DNA of 64,000 nt from Chromobacterium haemolyticum DSM 19808 (GTDB lineage Bacteria; Pseudomonadota; Gammaproteobacteria; Burkholderiales; Chromobacteriaceae), in assembly GCF_000711885.1 (NCBI RefSeq), contig NZ_JONK01000006.1, positions 186,001 through 250,000 of the forward strand, given 5' to 3'. Positions 41,541 through 51,216 of this stretch are shown here, piece after piece; position 1 is the first letter of the stretch; each line of letters begins with the position of its first letter. A program made the translations under genes and the position numbers. The notes beneath the pieces were generated by a model. That model was not told the origin of the DNA. It ran no database searches and was given only the letters and a program-made list of their open reading frames with translations.

Positions 41541-42953
41541 TCACCCCAACACCGTGCGCGCCAGCTGTATCCCGTGTTTCTTCAACTTGTACTGCAAGGT
41601 GGCGCGCGGCAGGCCCAGCCGGCGCGCCGCCTCGGTCAGATTGGCGCAGCCCTTCAGGCAGTCCACCAGCAGCCGGCGCTCATAGCTCGCCATCCGCTGC
41701 TCCAGCGTGCCCTCGGCGTCCGGCGGCGGCGGGGCCGGCGGCCGACGCTCTTCCGCGCGCCGCTCCGCCGCCTCGCCCTCCTCCTCCAACAGCAGGAAGT
41801 CCAGTTCGTCCCCGCCCTCGCACAGGATCAGGCTGCGCAACAGCACGTTTTCCAGCATGCGCACATTGCCCGGCCAGTGATAGCGCAGCATGCGCTCCAT
41901 CACCGCGTGACTGATGCGCTGCACTCGGTGGCCAGTGACCTTGCCGTGCTTGCGTAAAAAGGATTGCGCCAGCAGCGGGATGTCACGCAGCCGCTCGCGC
42001 AGCGGCGGCACCGCCAGGCAGCCCACGTTAAGCCGGTACAACAGGTCCGGCCGGATCTTGCGCTCGTCCAGCATCCGCTGCGGCGACTCGTTGCTGGCAG
42101 CCACCACTCGCACATCCACACGCACCTCCGCGCCAGAGCCCACCCGGCTGAACGTGCCCTCCTGCAAGGCCCGCAGCAGCTTGCCCTGGATGGATAGCGG
42201 CAGCGAGTTGATCTCGTCCAGAAACAAGGTGCCGCCATGGGCGGATTCCAGCACCCCGCGCCGGTCCTCGGCCCCGGTGAAGGCGCCGCGCACGGTGCCG
42301 AACAAGGTGCTTTCAAACAGCGGCTCCGGCAAGGCCGCGCAATTGAGCACCACGAAGGGACGCTCGGCGCGCGGCCCTTCCTGATGCAGCAGCCGGGCGA
42401 ACAATTCCTTGCCGGTGCCGGTTTCACCGTGGATCAGCACCTGCACGTCGGCGCGCGCCAGCCGCCGGGCCTGGTGGATCAGCTGCTTCATCGCCGCGTC
42501 GTCGGTGATGATGCCCATCAGCCCGCCGTCGGCCTCCTCCTCCACGTTCTGCTGCAAATCCACCAGCGCCTGATGCAGCGGGCTGACCACGGTCAGATCG
42601 CGGGACAATTCCACCGCGCCGACGATGCGGCCGTCGGCGCGCTTCAGCGGCAGCGTGGTATGCACCTGATGCACAGCCTTGCCTCTGGGATTGCGGTAGC
42701 GCTGATAATGGTTGCGGTAGCTGCGGCCCTGTCGCAGCGCCTGCAACAAGGTGCTGCTGTTCTCGTCCAGCTCCGGGTACAGCTCCAGCAGATAGGCCCC
42801 CAGCGCCTGCTCCGCGGTGTATTCGTCCAGCTGCGAACACTCCTGGTTGTAATAGGCGTAGCGCCCGTCCTGATCGATGATGGCCACCGACAGGCCGATC
42901 GCGTCGAAAAAATCGCCAAACAGCGCAATGCCCTGGCTCAGGTCTGCATCCAT
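41541..42953 (-). CDS. Sigma-54-dependent activator with PAS domain
   Basis: A 470-residue enhancer-binding protein. An N-terminal PAS domain (about residues 10-120) is followed by an AAA+ domain with Walker A GETGTGKE (about 174-181), the sigma-54 contact loop GAFTGA, Walker B GGTLFLDEIN and the R-finger region. The C-terminal Fis-type HTH is NLTEAARRLGLPRATLQYKL. It resembles RocR-type arginine-catabolism activators. It diverges from the aruH/aruI transport operon, which has a sigma-54-type promoter at 43243-43257, so that operon is the likely target. Confidence 0.92.
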   Translation of the reverse strand: MDADLSQGIALFGDFFDAIGLSVAIIDQDGRYAYYNQECSQLDEYTAEQALGAYLLELYPELDENSSTLLQALRQGRSYRNHYQRYRNPRGKAVHQVHTTLPLKRADGRIVGAVELSRDLTVVSPLHQALVDLQQNVEEEADGGLMGIITDDAAMKQLIHQARRLARADVQVLIHGETGTGKELFARLLHQEGPRAERPFVVLNCAALPEPLFESTLFGTVRGAFTGAEDRRGVLESAHGGTLFLDEINSLPLSIQGKLLRALQEGTFSRVGSGAEVRVDVRVVAASNESPQRMLDERKIRPDLLYRLNVGCLAVPPLRERLRDIPLLAQSFLRKHGKVTGHRVQRISHAVMERMLRYHWPGNVRMLENVLLRSLILCEGGDELDFLLLEEEGEAAERRAEERRPPAPPPPDAEGTLEQRMASYERRLLVDCLKGCANLTEAARRLGLPRATLQYKLKKHGIQLARTVLG

Positions 42954-42972
42954 GTCTCCCCCTTCCCCTTAA

Positions 42973-43115
42973 GAACCTGTTTTCGATCTGCTGCGCGTCG
43001 TGGAGCGTTACACGGTGAGTACGGCTTCGAAATGCTCATGTACCACCTGTACATTCCGCTTTCTCAGCCGTTTTCGCCTTATCTCGCCTTAGCTCGCGAA
43101 ATCGAGAACAGGTTC
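42973..43115 (-). repeat. Family A element, copy 6 (inverted), complete
   Basis: Ends GAACCTGTTTTCGATCTGCT and GCGAAATCGAGAACAGGTTC; flanks TAA and TTG, so the target duplication is not intact. Confidence 0.75.
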
Positions 43116-43242
43116 TTGGCTGCTTCAAGCACGGGTGCCAAAAATTCGGCGTTTTTATGAATAGTTGCAGTATTGACGGTTTTTATCGCCGCGAGCAAGC
43201 ACAAAACCCTTTTAAATTCATGCAATTAAAAAACGGACCCGC

Positions 43243-43257
43243 TGGCATGGATGTTGC
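43243..43257 (+). promoter_or_regulatory. Sigma-54 promoter
   Basis: TGGCATG-GATG-TTGC matches the TGGCACG-N4-TTGC consensus, with the invariant GG (43244-43245) and GC (43256-43257) in register. It lies 75 bp before the ABC ATPase gene and opposite a sigma-54 activator gene. Confidence 0.75.
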
Positions 43258-43272
43258 CACTCCTAGCACGGT

Positions 43273-43286
43273 CGCACCAAGGTGCG
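43273..43286 (+). repeat. Short palindrome in the operon leader
   Basis: CGCACC-AA-GGTGCG begins just past the expected sigma-54 start site, in the untranslated leader. It may be an operator for a second regulator. Confidence 0.4.
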
Positions 43287-43332
43287 GCTCACAACTACAG
43301 TAGGCTGCCACAGCCGCAAGGAGGAGAGATTC

Positions 43333-44124
<792 letters not shown>

Positions 44125-44143
44125 CACCCCAGGGAGAAACCCC

Positions 44144-44917
44144 ATGAAGCCACTCCGCACCCTCATCGCCGCCTTCGCCGTCCTGTGCTGTGCCGCCTCG
44201 GCCGCCGCCAACCCGCTGCGCATCGGCATCGCCGCCGAGCCCTACCCACCATTCACCATCAAACAGAGCAACGGCCAATGGAGCGGTTTTGAAGTGGAAC
44301 TGGTGCGCAAGCTGTGCCAGCGCCTCAAGCAAAACTGTCAGATCACCGAAGTGTCCTGGGACGGCATCATCCCCGCGCTCAACAGCAAGAAGATAGACGT
44401 GATCTTCAACTCCATGTCCATCACCCCGGAGCGGGAAAAAGTCATCGCCTTCAGCCTGCCTTACTACTACACCGCCTCTGAGTTCGTCGGCCCCAAGGGC
44501 CAAAAAACCGTCCTCAGCCCGGCCGGCCTCAAGGGCAAGACCCTGGGCGTGCAATCCGCCACCACCAACGCCAACTTCCTGAAGAAATACTACGGCGCCG
44601 GCTCCGCCATCCGTTACTACAACACCCAGGACGAACTGAACGCCGACCTCGTCGCCGGCCGCGTGGACCTGATGCTGCTGGACGCGCTGGCCGCCAGCGA
44701 TTTCCTCGGCGGCAAGGACGGCGCCGGCCTGGAATCCAAAGGACTAGCGCCCAAGGACCCGCTGTTCGGCCCCGGCATCGGCGCCGGCCTGCGCAAGGCC
44801 GACGTTGCGCTCAAACAGCAGTTCGACCAGGCCATCTTGCAACTGCGCGCCGACGGCAGCTTCGACGCCATCCAGAAGAAATACTTCAAGGTCAACATCT
44901 CGCCGGACGCCAAGTGA
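44144..44917 (+). CDS. Basic-amino-acid periplasmic binding protein
   Basis: A 257-residue SBP_bac_3 protein with a Sec signal (residues 1-23, cleaved near ASAAAN). It carries the family motifs LRIGIAAEPYPPFT, GFEVELVRKLC, WDGIIPALNSKKIDVIFNSM and LGVQSATTNANFL. The pattern fits lysine/arginine/ornithine-type proteins; the ligand is inferred from the operon. GGGAGAAA precedes ATG 44144. Confidence 0.88.
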   Translation: MKPLRTLIAAFAVLCCAASAAANPLRIGIAAEPYPPFTIKQSNGQWSGFEVELVRKLCQRLKQNCQITEVSWDGIIPALNSKKIDVIFNSMSITPEREKVIAFSLPYYYTASEFVGPKGQKTVLSPAGLKGKTLGVQSATTNANFLKKYYGAGSAIRYYNTQDELNADLVAGRVDLMLLDALAASDFLGGKDGAGLESKGLAPKDPLFGPGIGAGLRKADVALKQQFDQAILQLRADGSFDAIQKKYFKVNISPDAK

Positions 44918-44957
44918 CAGCGCCCCGTCCGCCTGCGCCGCCCCAGGGAGAGCATAG

Positions 44958-45671
44958 ATGCTGGATTCACTGCAACAAGCCTACGACGCCGTAGTCCGCG
45001 ACTGGGGCCCCGCCCTGCTGCAAGGCGCCGTGGTCACGCTGGAAATCTCGCTGGGCGCTTTCGCGCTCGGCCTGGTCATAGGCCTGGCCACCGCGCTGGT
45101 CAAACTGGGCGGCCACCCGCTGCTCAAACGGCTGGCCAACGCCTACACCAGCGTATGCCGCTCGCTGCCGGAGCTGCTGCTCATCCTGCTGCTCTACTAC
45201 GCCGGCGGGGACGCCATCAACGCGCTGGCGGCGCTGCTGGGCCAACCGCAAGTGGAGGTGAACGGCTTCGCCGCCGCCATCGTGGTGTTGGGCATCGTGC
45301 AAGGCGCTTACGCGGCGGAAATCATGCGCGGCGCGGTGCAGGCGATACCGCACGGCCACATCGAGGCCGCGCGCGCCTTCGGCTGCGGCCGCTGGCTGAC
45401 CGCGCGCCGCGTGATCCTGCCGGAGATGATGCCTTACGCGCTGGCCGGCCTGGCCAACCTGTGGCTGGTGCTGATCAAGGACAGCGCGCTGATCAGCGTG
45501 GTGGGCTACAGCGAACTGCTGTTCACCACCAAACAGGCCGCCGGCTCCACCCGTCAGTACCTGCTGTTCTATCTGACCGTGGCCGCCATCTACTTATTGA
45601 TGACCCTGCTGTCCAACGCCGGCTTCAGCCTGATTGAACGCCGCTTCCGCCGCTGGCAACCGGCGCTGTGA
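44958..45671 (+). CDS. Amino-acid ABC transporter permease 1 (HisQ-like)
   Basis: A 237-residue inner-membrane permease with about five helices. The EAA loop that docks the ATPase is IEAARAFGCGRWLTARRVILPEMMPYALAG (about residues 135-164), and the RSLPELLLILLLYY motif is typical of the HisQM group. It pairs with the next gene as a heterodimer. Confidence 0.9.
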   Translation: MLDSLQQAYDAVVRDWGPALLQGAVVTLEISLGAFALGLVIGLATALVKLGGHPLLKRLANAYTSVCRSLPELLLILLLYYAGGDAINALAALLGQPQVEVNGFAAAIVVLGIVQGAYAAEIMRGAVQAIPHGHIEAARAFGCGRWLTARRVILPEMMPYALAGLANLWLVLIKDSALISVVGYSELLFTTKQAAGSTRQYLLFYLTVAAIYLLMTLLSNAGFSLIERRFRRWQPAL

Positions 45672-45684
45672 ACGGGAGACCCGC

Positions 45685-46380
45685 ATGAACTTCCAATGGC
45701 TGCAAGACTACGGCCCCATGCTCTGGCGCGGCGTCACCATCACCGTGCAACTACTGCTGCTTTCCGGCAGCCTGGGCTTCGCGCTGGCCGTGGCGGTGGG
45801 CTTTGCCCGGCTGTCCCGCCAGCCCTTCCTCGCCTGGCTCAGCCTGTCCTTCACCAACCTGATCCGCGGCACCCCGCTGCTGGTGCAGATCTACGTGCTC
45901 TATTACGGCCTGGGCAGCCTGTTCGCCGGCTTTCCGGCGCTGCGCGACAGCCCGCTGTGGCCTTACCTGCGAGAAGGATTCTGGTACGTGGCGCTGGCGC
46001 TGGCGCTGAGCGTGGCCGGCTATGTGGGCGAAGTGGTGCGCGGCGGCCTGGCCGCCGTGCCCAAGGGCGAACTGGAAGCCGCCCGCGCGCTGGGCATGTC
46101 GCGGCTGACCGCGGCGCGGCGCATCTGGCTGCCGCGCGCGCTGCTGATCCTGCTGCCGTCCTTGGCCGGCGAAACCGTGCTACTGCTCAAATCCACCGCG
46201 CTGGCTTCCACCGTGGCGGTGATGGACGTACTGGGCGCGGCCAACCTGGTGCGCGCGCAAACCCTGCGCACCTACGAACCGCTGCTGACCGTGGCGCTGA
46301 TCTATTTTGCGCTGGCCTGGCTGATAGAACGGGTCTTCCTGCGGCTGGAGAGGAGGCTGCCGGTCCGTACCGCATTCTAA
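45685..46380 (+). CDS. Amino-acid ABC transporter permease 2 (HisM-like)
   Basis: A 231-residue inner-membrane permease. Motifs are IRGTPLLVQIYVLYYGLG (about residues 68-85) and the EAA loop ELEAARALGMSRLTAARRI. GGGAG precedes ATG 45685. The TAA stop is itself the left flank of a short family A element at 46381. Confidence 0.9.
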   Translation: MNFQWLQDYGPMLWRGVTITVQLLLLSGSLGFALAVAVGFARLSRQPFLAWLSLSFTNLIRGTPLLVQIYVLYYGLGSLFAGFPALRDSPLWPYLREGFWYVALALALSVAGYVGEVVRGGLAAVPKGELEAARALGMSRLTAARRIWLPRALLILLPSLAGETVLLLKSTALASTVAVMDVLGAANLVRAQTLRTYEPLLTVALIYFALAWLIERVFLRLERRLPVRTAF

Positions 46381-46432
46381 GAGCCTGTTTACGATCTGCT
46401 TCGCGAAGGTGATCCCGTCTTGAAAACGGGTT
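46381..46432 (+). repeat. Family A element, internally deleted (52 bp)
   Basis: Left end GAGCCTGTTTACGATCTGCT directly after the permease TAA stop; right end GAAAACGGGTTC. It lies inside the operon, between permease 2 and aruH. Confidence 0.65.
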
Positions 46433-46468
46433 CCAGTGCCGTCTTACCCCATTGTTACGGAGACCTCC

Positions 46469-47671
46469 ATGCGCTTTTCCCCCTTGGTCGAACGCATCGC
46501 CGGCGAACGCGTCGATGCCTGGAACATCCACTTTGCTGCGCAACAAGCCGCCGCCCGCGGTGAGGACGTGATCATCCTCAGCGTGGGCGACCCGGAGTTC
46601 GCCACCCCGGCCCCCATCATCGAACGCGCGGTGGCCGCGCTGCGCGACGGCGATACCCACTACAGCCCGGTGGATGGCCGCGCCGACCTGCGCGCCGCCA
46701 TCGCCCGCCGCCATGCCGCCGCCACCGGCCTGGAGATGGACGCCGACAACGTCATCGTGGTGGCCGGCGCGCAAAACGGCCTGTTCTCCGCCGCGCTCTG
46801 CCTGTGCCAGGCCGGCGACGAAGTGCTGGTGCCGGAGCCCATGTACCTGACCTACGAAGCCAGCATCCGCGCCAGCGGCGCCACGCTGGTGCCGGTGCCG
46901 GTGAAACCCGCGGACGGCTTCCACCTGGACCTGGCCGCGCTGGAAGCCGCCGTCACCCCGCGCACCCGTGCAATCTTCCTCGCCACCCCCTGCAACCCCA
47001 CCGGCGCGGCGCTGCGCCCGGAAGAACAGGCCGCGGTGGCCGCGCTGGCCCGCCGCCACGATCTGTGGGTGGTGGCCGACGAAGTCTACGCCGGCCTCTG
47101 CTTCGAAGCCCCGCACCACAGCATCGCCGCGCTGCCCGGCATGGCGGAACGCACACTGACTCTGGGCAGCCTGTCCAAATCCCACGCCATGGCCGGCTGG
47201 CGGCTGGGCTGGGCCGCCGGCCCGCGCCCGCTGATCCAGCACATGGGCACGCTGGCCCTGTGCATGCTCTACGGCATCCCCGGCTTCATCCAACAAGCCG
47301 CGCTGCTGGCGCTGCAAGACTACGACGCCTTCGTCGAACCCGTCCGCGCGCTGTACCAGCGGCGGCGCGATCTGGCCCACAGCCTGCTCAGCGGCGTGGA
47401 CGGCCTGCAATGCCCACTGCCGGAAGCCGGCATGTTCCTGCTGCTGGATGTGCGCGGCTGCGGCCTGGAAGCCGGGGATTTCGCCTGGAAGCTGTTTGAA
47501 GCCACCGGCGTCTCCGTGCTGGACGCCGCCGCCTTCGGTCCCACCGCCGCCGGCTTCATCCGCCTGGGCCTGGTGGTGGACGACGAACGCCTGGCCGAAG
47601 CCTGCCGCCGCATCGCCCGCTTCGCCGGCCAACTGCGCACCGCCGCGCCAAGACAAAAGGAATCCGCATGA
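46469..47671 (+). CDS. aruH: Arginine:pyruvate aminotransferase (AruH-like)
   Basis: A 400-residue class I/II PLP aminotransferase. Motifs: GDPEFATPAP, the HYSPVDGRADLR substrate loop, ATPCNPTGAALR, D in VVADEVYAGL and the PLP lysine in SLSKSHAMAGWRLGW (about residue 235). In the arginine transaminase pathway AruH converts L-arginine and pyruvate to 2-ketoarginine and alanine. The next gene matches the dedicated decarboxylase, which decides the call over a generic aspartate-type enzyme. GGAGA precedes ATG 46469. Its stop overlaps aruI (ATGA). Confidence 0.82.
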   Translation: MRFSPLVERIAGERVDAWNIHFAAQQAAARGEDVIILSVGDPEFATPAPIIERAVAALRDGDTHYSPVDGRADLRAAIARRHAAATGLEMDADNVIVVAGAQNGLFSAALCLCQAGDEVLVPEPMYLTYEASIRASGATLVPVPVKPADGFHLDLAALEAAVTPRTRAIFLATPCNPTGAALRPEEQAAVAALARRHDLWVVADEVYAGLCFEAPHHSIAALPGMAERTLTLGSLSKSHAMAGWRLGWAAGPRPLIQHMGTLALCMLYGIPGFIQQAALLALQDYDAFVEPVRALYQRRRDLAHSLLSGVDGLQCPLPEAGMFLLLDVRGCGLEAGDFAWKLFEATGVSVLDAAAFGPTAAGFIRLGLVVDDERLAEACRRIARFAGQLRTAAPRQKESA

Positions 47672-49263
47672 GCACCACCCTGGGCAGCTACCTCACCGCC
47701 TGGCTGGCGGCTTACGGCGTCGACACCGTGTTCGGCATCCCCGGCGTCCACACCATCGAGCTCTACCGCGGCCTGGCCGGCAGCGGCATCCGCCACATCG
47801 CCGCCCGCCACGAACAAAGCCTGGGCTTCATGGCCGACGGCTACGCCCGCGTCAGCGGCAAACCCGGCGTCTGCTTCGTCATCACCGGCCCCGGCCTCAC
47901 CAATATCGCCACCGCCATGGGCCAGGCCTACGCCGACTCCATCCCGCTGCTGGTGATCTCCGGCGTCAACGCGCGCGGCAAGCTGGGCTCCGGCGACGGC
48001 CACCTGCACGAACTGCCGGACCAGCACGCGCTGGCCAGCCAAGTCGCCGCCTTCAGCCACACCCTGACCGCGGCGGCGGAACTGCCGCAAGTGCTGGCGC
48101 GCGCCTTCGCCGTGTTCGACGGTGCACGCCCGCGCCCGGTGCACATTGAAATTCCGCTGGACCTGATGGCCGCGCCCGCCGACGGCCTGCCGCCGCCGCA
48201 TGCGCCGGCAACGCGGCTGCTGCGCGGGCCGGCCGCCCCCGCCGCCATCGACCACGCCGCCCGCCTGCTGTCCAACGCGGAACGACCGCTGCTGCTGATA
48301 GGCGGCGGCGCGCGCCAAGCCGCGCCGCAACTGACCCGGCTGGCGGAAGTGCTGGACGCGCCGGCGCTGATGACCATCAACGCGCGCGGCGCGCTGCCGG
48401 ACAGCCACCCGCTAGCGCTGTCCTGCAGCCCCTCGCTGCCGGCCGCGCGCCGCCTGATCGCCGCCAGCGACGTGGTGCTGGCCGTGGGCTGCGAACTCGG
48501 GCCCACCGACTTCGACATGTATGTGGACGGCGGCTTCCGCCTGCCCGGCGCGCTGATCCGCATCGACATCGACCCGGAACAACTCTGCCGCGGCCGCGGC
48601 GCGGATCTACCACTGCTGGGCGACGCCAAAGAAACCCTGCAACTGCTGATACCGCGGCTGACCGACGCCGCCCGCCAGGGCGAAGAGCGCGCCGACGCCG
48701 CCCGCCGCCTGGCCGCCGCCGAAATGGAACCGGAAAACGCCGCCGACCTGGCCTGGCTGCACCGCGTGCGCGACATCCTGCCGCAAGCGCGCTGGGTGGG
48801 AGACTCCACCCGCCTGGTCTACGCCGGCAACCTGGGCTTTTGCGCGCCGCGCGGCAACAGCTGGTTCAACGCCTCCGTGGGCTTCGGCGCGCTGGGTTAC
48901 GGCCTGCCCGCCGCCATCGGCGCCGCGCTGGCCGACCCGGACCGGCCGGTGCTGTGCCTGGCCGGCGACGGCGGCTTCCAGTTCACCCTGGCGGAAATGG
49001 GCACCGCGATGGAAACCCGCGCCCGCCTGATCGTGCTGCTGCTCAACAACCGCGGCTACGGCGAAATCAAAAGCGCGATGCGCTCCGCCGATATGGAACC
49101 GCTGGGCGTGGACCTCTACACCCCGGACTTCCCGGCGCTGGCCCGCGCCTACGGCTGGCGCGCCGAAACCCTGGCGCTGGGCACCCCGGAACCGCTGCTG
49201 CGCCAGGCGCTGGAACAGGCCGCCGCCGCCGCTAATCCCACCCTGATAGAAATCGAGGCCTAA
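47668..49263 (+). CDS. aruI: 2-Ketoarginine decarboxylase (AruI-like, TPP-dependent)
   Basis: A 531-residue member of the acetolactate-synthase/benzoylformate-decarboxylase family. The N-terminal PYR domain has FGIPGVHTIELYRGL and the catalytic Glu in ARHEQSLGFMADGYAR (about residue 51). A central FAD/NAD-fold domain follows, then the C-terminal TPP motif AGDGGFQFTLAEM with NNRGYGEIK. With AruH it yields 4-guanidinobutyraldehyde. It is coupled to aruH by ATGA. The later enzymes (dehydrogenase, guanidinobutyrase) are not in the window. Its TAA stop forms the left target duplication of a complete family A element. Confidence 0.82.
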   Translation: MSTTLGSYLTAWLAAYGVDTVFGIPGVHTIELYRGLAGSGIRHIAARHEQSLGFMADGYARVSGKPGVCFVITGPGLTNIATAMGQAYADSIPLLVISGVNARGKLGSGDGHLHELPDQHALASQVAAFSHTLTAAAELPQVLARAFAVFDGARPRPVHIEIPLDLMAAPADGLPPPHAPATRLLRGPAAPAAIDHAARLLSNAERPLLLIGGGARQAAPQLTRLAEVLDAPALMTINARGALPDSHPLALSCSPSLPAARRLIAASDVVLAVGCELGPTDFDMYVDGGFRLPGALIRIDIDPEQLCRGRGADLPLLGDAKETLQLLIPRLTDAARQGEERADAARRLAAAEMEPENAADLAWLHRVRDILPQARWVGDSTRLVYAGNLGFCAPRGNSWFNASVGFGALGYGLPAAIGAALADPDRPVLCLAGDGGFQFTLAEMGTAMETRARLIVLLLNNRGYGEIKSAMRSADMEPLGVDLYTPDFPALARAYGWRAETLALGTPEPLLRQALEQAAAAANPTLIEIEA

Positions 49264-49403
49264 GAACCTGTTCAAAGTCTGCTGCGCTTCAGCGATACGG
49301 CGTTGCGGCTGAAGGAGCGGAATGGTCATACGGTACATGAGCATTTCGAAGCGGTACGCACCGTGTGACGTCTCACGACGCGCAGCAGATCGTAAACAGG
49401 CTC
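49264..49403 (+). repeat. Family A element, copy 8, complete, TAA duplication at a stop codon
   Basis: 140 bp with ends GAACCTGTTCAAAGTCTGCT and GCAGATCGTAAACAGGCTC. The left TAA (49261-49263) is the aruI stop codon and the right TAA is 49404-49406. Confidence 0.85.
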
Positions 49404-49537
49404 TAAAGCGCGCCGGCCCGCCCCCGGGCCGTGCGCCGCAAACTCAATTTGCATAGAACCCGGCTGCGGCGATAACATGGCTTATCCACGGCGGCACCCG
49501 CCCCGCAAGCAATGCGAGACCGGCTCCGGGCATCCCT

Positions 49538-50209
49538 ATGAGAGAACTCGAAATCGTCGAACAACTGGTCCTGGGCGTAGACCCGGCCGGCCGGCGCGAC
49601 CCGCTGGGCACCCCCAAGGACCCGGCGCTGGACAAGGCGCGCGCACTGTATTACGAGCAGCTCAAGCGCGTCGCCAAACAACACGCCGCCCCACCCTCCG
49701 CGCCTGAGCCACAAGTGGCCCCCGGCGGCGCACGCCAGGGCCAACGCTGGACCATAGCGGAAGACAACCGCTTAACCCTGCTGTGGGAAGCCTCCCCCGC
49801 GCCGGTGCGCCAACTATCGGAAAAACTGGGCCGCAGCCCGCTGGCCATCGTCTCCCGGCTGGTCCGCTTAGGGCTGTATGACCACCAGCAAGCGGCGATG
49901 CAGGCCGACAACGCCCGCATGCAAGCACTGGACCTGCCGCCGCTCTGGGACGTGCCCGCCGCCACGGAAACCCCGCCGGCCAAACCCGCCGCGCCGCCCA
50001 CGGCAGACAAGCAAGGCGCGGTCTGGACCATGGCCGACGACCAGCAACTGAAAACCCTGTGGCACAGCCCGGCCCAGCCGGACAGCCAGGCCATCGCCAA
50101 ACAACTGGGCCGCAGCCGCGGCGCCATTCTCGCCCGCCTGGTGCGCCTGGGTCTGTTCAGCGACCGCGACGCGGCGTATCAGGCGGACCAGGCGCGGCTA
50201 ACCGGCTAG
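49538..50209 (+). CDS. Protein with two SANT/HTH-like repeats, function unknown
   Basis: A 223-residue hydrophilic protein. Two related segments, about residues 69-112 (RWTIAEDNRLTLLWEASPAP ... AIVSRLVRLGLY) and about 165-208 (VWTMADDQQLKTLWHSPAQP ... AILARLVRLGLF), share the W-T-x-x-(E/D)-D-x-x-L-x-x-L-W pattern of Myb/SANT three-helix modules and a common R-L-V-R-L-G-L end. Pro/Ala-rich linkers (about 50-65 and 145-160) join them. Nucleic-acid binding is the likely activity. I do not recognise a named family. It is followed 41 bp later by a PD-(D/E)xK-like gene on the same strand. Confidence 0.7.
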   Translation: MRELEIVEQLVLGVDPAGRRDPLGTPKDPALDKARALYYEQLKRVAKQHAAPPSAPEPQVAPGGARQGQRWTIAEDNRLTLLWEASPAPVRQLSEKLGRSPLAIVSRLVRLGLYDHQQAAMQADNARMQALDLPPLWDVPAATETPPAKPAAPPTADKQGAVWTMADDQQLKTLWHSPAQPDSQAIAKQLGRSRGAILARLVRLGLFSDRDAAYQADQARLTG

Positions 50210-50250
50210 CCGCCCTCATCCTTTTCTAAATCACCAGTCCAAACGACACC

Positions 50251-50961
50251 ATGGCATTCACCTTCGCAAATATTTTCAAGAATCGTCCCCCACAACAAGC
50301 AAGCAAACCGGCAGCAGTTCCCGCTCCACAGCCAAGCGCCGCGCCCACGCCGCCGCAAGCCATAACGCCTATCCAGCCCGCTAGCCCAATAAGCGCGCAA
50401 ACTTCCGCGCCTAGCCTGCCGCCAGTCACAACTCAGCCCTCCGCTCCAGCCCAACCCGCCCCCAGCTCAGCGGAAAAAAAGGGCCATGAGGGCGAGAAAG
50501 CGCTCAACGCCTGGTTCAAGCAGCACAAGCTGGCCTATGTCGGCATCTGTCAGAACAAAAACAGCTTTGCCACCCTATTCCATGGCACGGCCAAACGGCC
50601 GGACTTCCTGCTCCTGCTGCCCTCACTGGGCATGATCGCCATCGACGCCAAGAACTACACCCCATCGCGCGGCGAACTCACCCTCAGCCTGGAGGAAGAA
50701 CTCAAAAAAGCACTCACCTTCGAGCGGCTATTCCGCCTGCCGCTGTGGTACGCCTACTGTGATAAGGGAAACATGGGCCAGAACTGGTACTGGATAAGCG
50801 CGCTGAAAGCGCTGGAAGTGGGCGAAGTGCGCGATGGCAGTAATGGACAATTCCTGGCCATCAAGATGGAGCACTTTGAAACCATCGCCAGCCCCAATGA
50901 CTTGGCCAAGCTGTATACCCATACCTTGCCGAGTTTGGAGAAGGTGGCGGCGGGGGTTTGA
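50251..50961 (+). CDS. PD-(D/E)xK-like nuclease-fold protein with a Pro/Ala-rich N-terminus
   Basis: A 236-residue protein. Residues about 10-75 are a low-complexity Pro/Ala/Gln/Ser stretch, probably disordered. The folded part starts at GHEGEKALNAWF. A restriction-endonuclease-like core is suggested by E in GHEGEK, D118 in KRPDF and D132-A-K134 in IAIDAKNY, that is D-x13-D-x-K with hydrophobic strands between. Whether it cleaves DNA or is a relic cannot be told. It shares strand and closeness with the preceding SANT-like gene and lies just upstream of the SIR2 defence gene, which begins after 255 bp. Confidence 0.6.
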   Translation: MAFTFANIFKNRPPQQASKPAAVPAPQPSAAPTPPQAITPIQPASPISAQTSAPSLPPVTTQPSAPAQPAPSSAEKKGHEGEKALNAWFKQHKLAYVGICQNKNSFATLFHGTAKRPDFLLLLPSLGMIAIDAKNYTPSRGELTLSLEEELKKALTFERLFRLPLWYAYCDKGNMGQNWYWISALKALEVGEVRDGSNGQFLAIKMEHFETIASPNDLAKLYTHTLPSLEKVAAGV

Positions 50962-51046
50962 TTGGGGGGTGGGTGAAGGGTTTGTGATGGGACATGTTGT
51001 TGTTCGGCTATTCGGCCAAAACGGTCCTTCCGCTACTTGCTAGATA

Positions 51047-51080
51047 ACAGTCGGTTTACACAGAATTTCGGACACTCTCG
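51047..51080 (+). mobile_element. Possible insertion-sequence end remnant
   Basis: TCGGTTTACACAGAATTTCG followed by GACACTCTC resembles, from memory, terminal inverted repeats of IS256-type elements. No transposase and no matching second end are seen, so this is at most a relic. Confidence 0.25.
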
Positions 51081-51216
51081 TCATAGCATCAGTTAATGTC
51101 AGATAGATACAATGTTTGCTATGAGCCGGACGCGACTAGTCAATTTGGGCCCTCAGTAGCATAACCTCAGGAGAGAGGGTGTTCTTTTTATATGTTTTGG
51201 ACAGGTTACAGAAGAA

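Larger units (their letters stand above)
42954..43332. other. Divergent control region of the arginine operon
   Basis: 379 bp holding a family A element (42973-43115), an AT-rich stretch (about 43140-43240), the sigma-54-type promoter (43243-43257) and a short palindrome (43273-43286). Confidence 0.7.
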
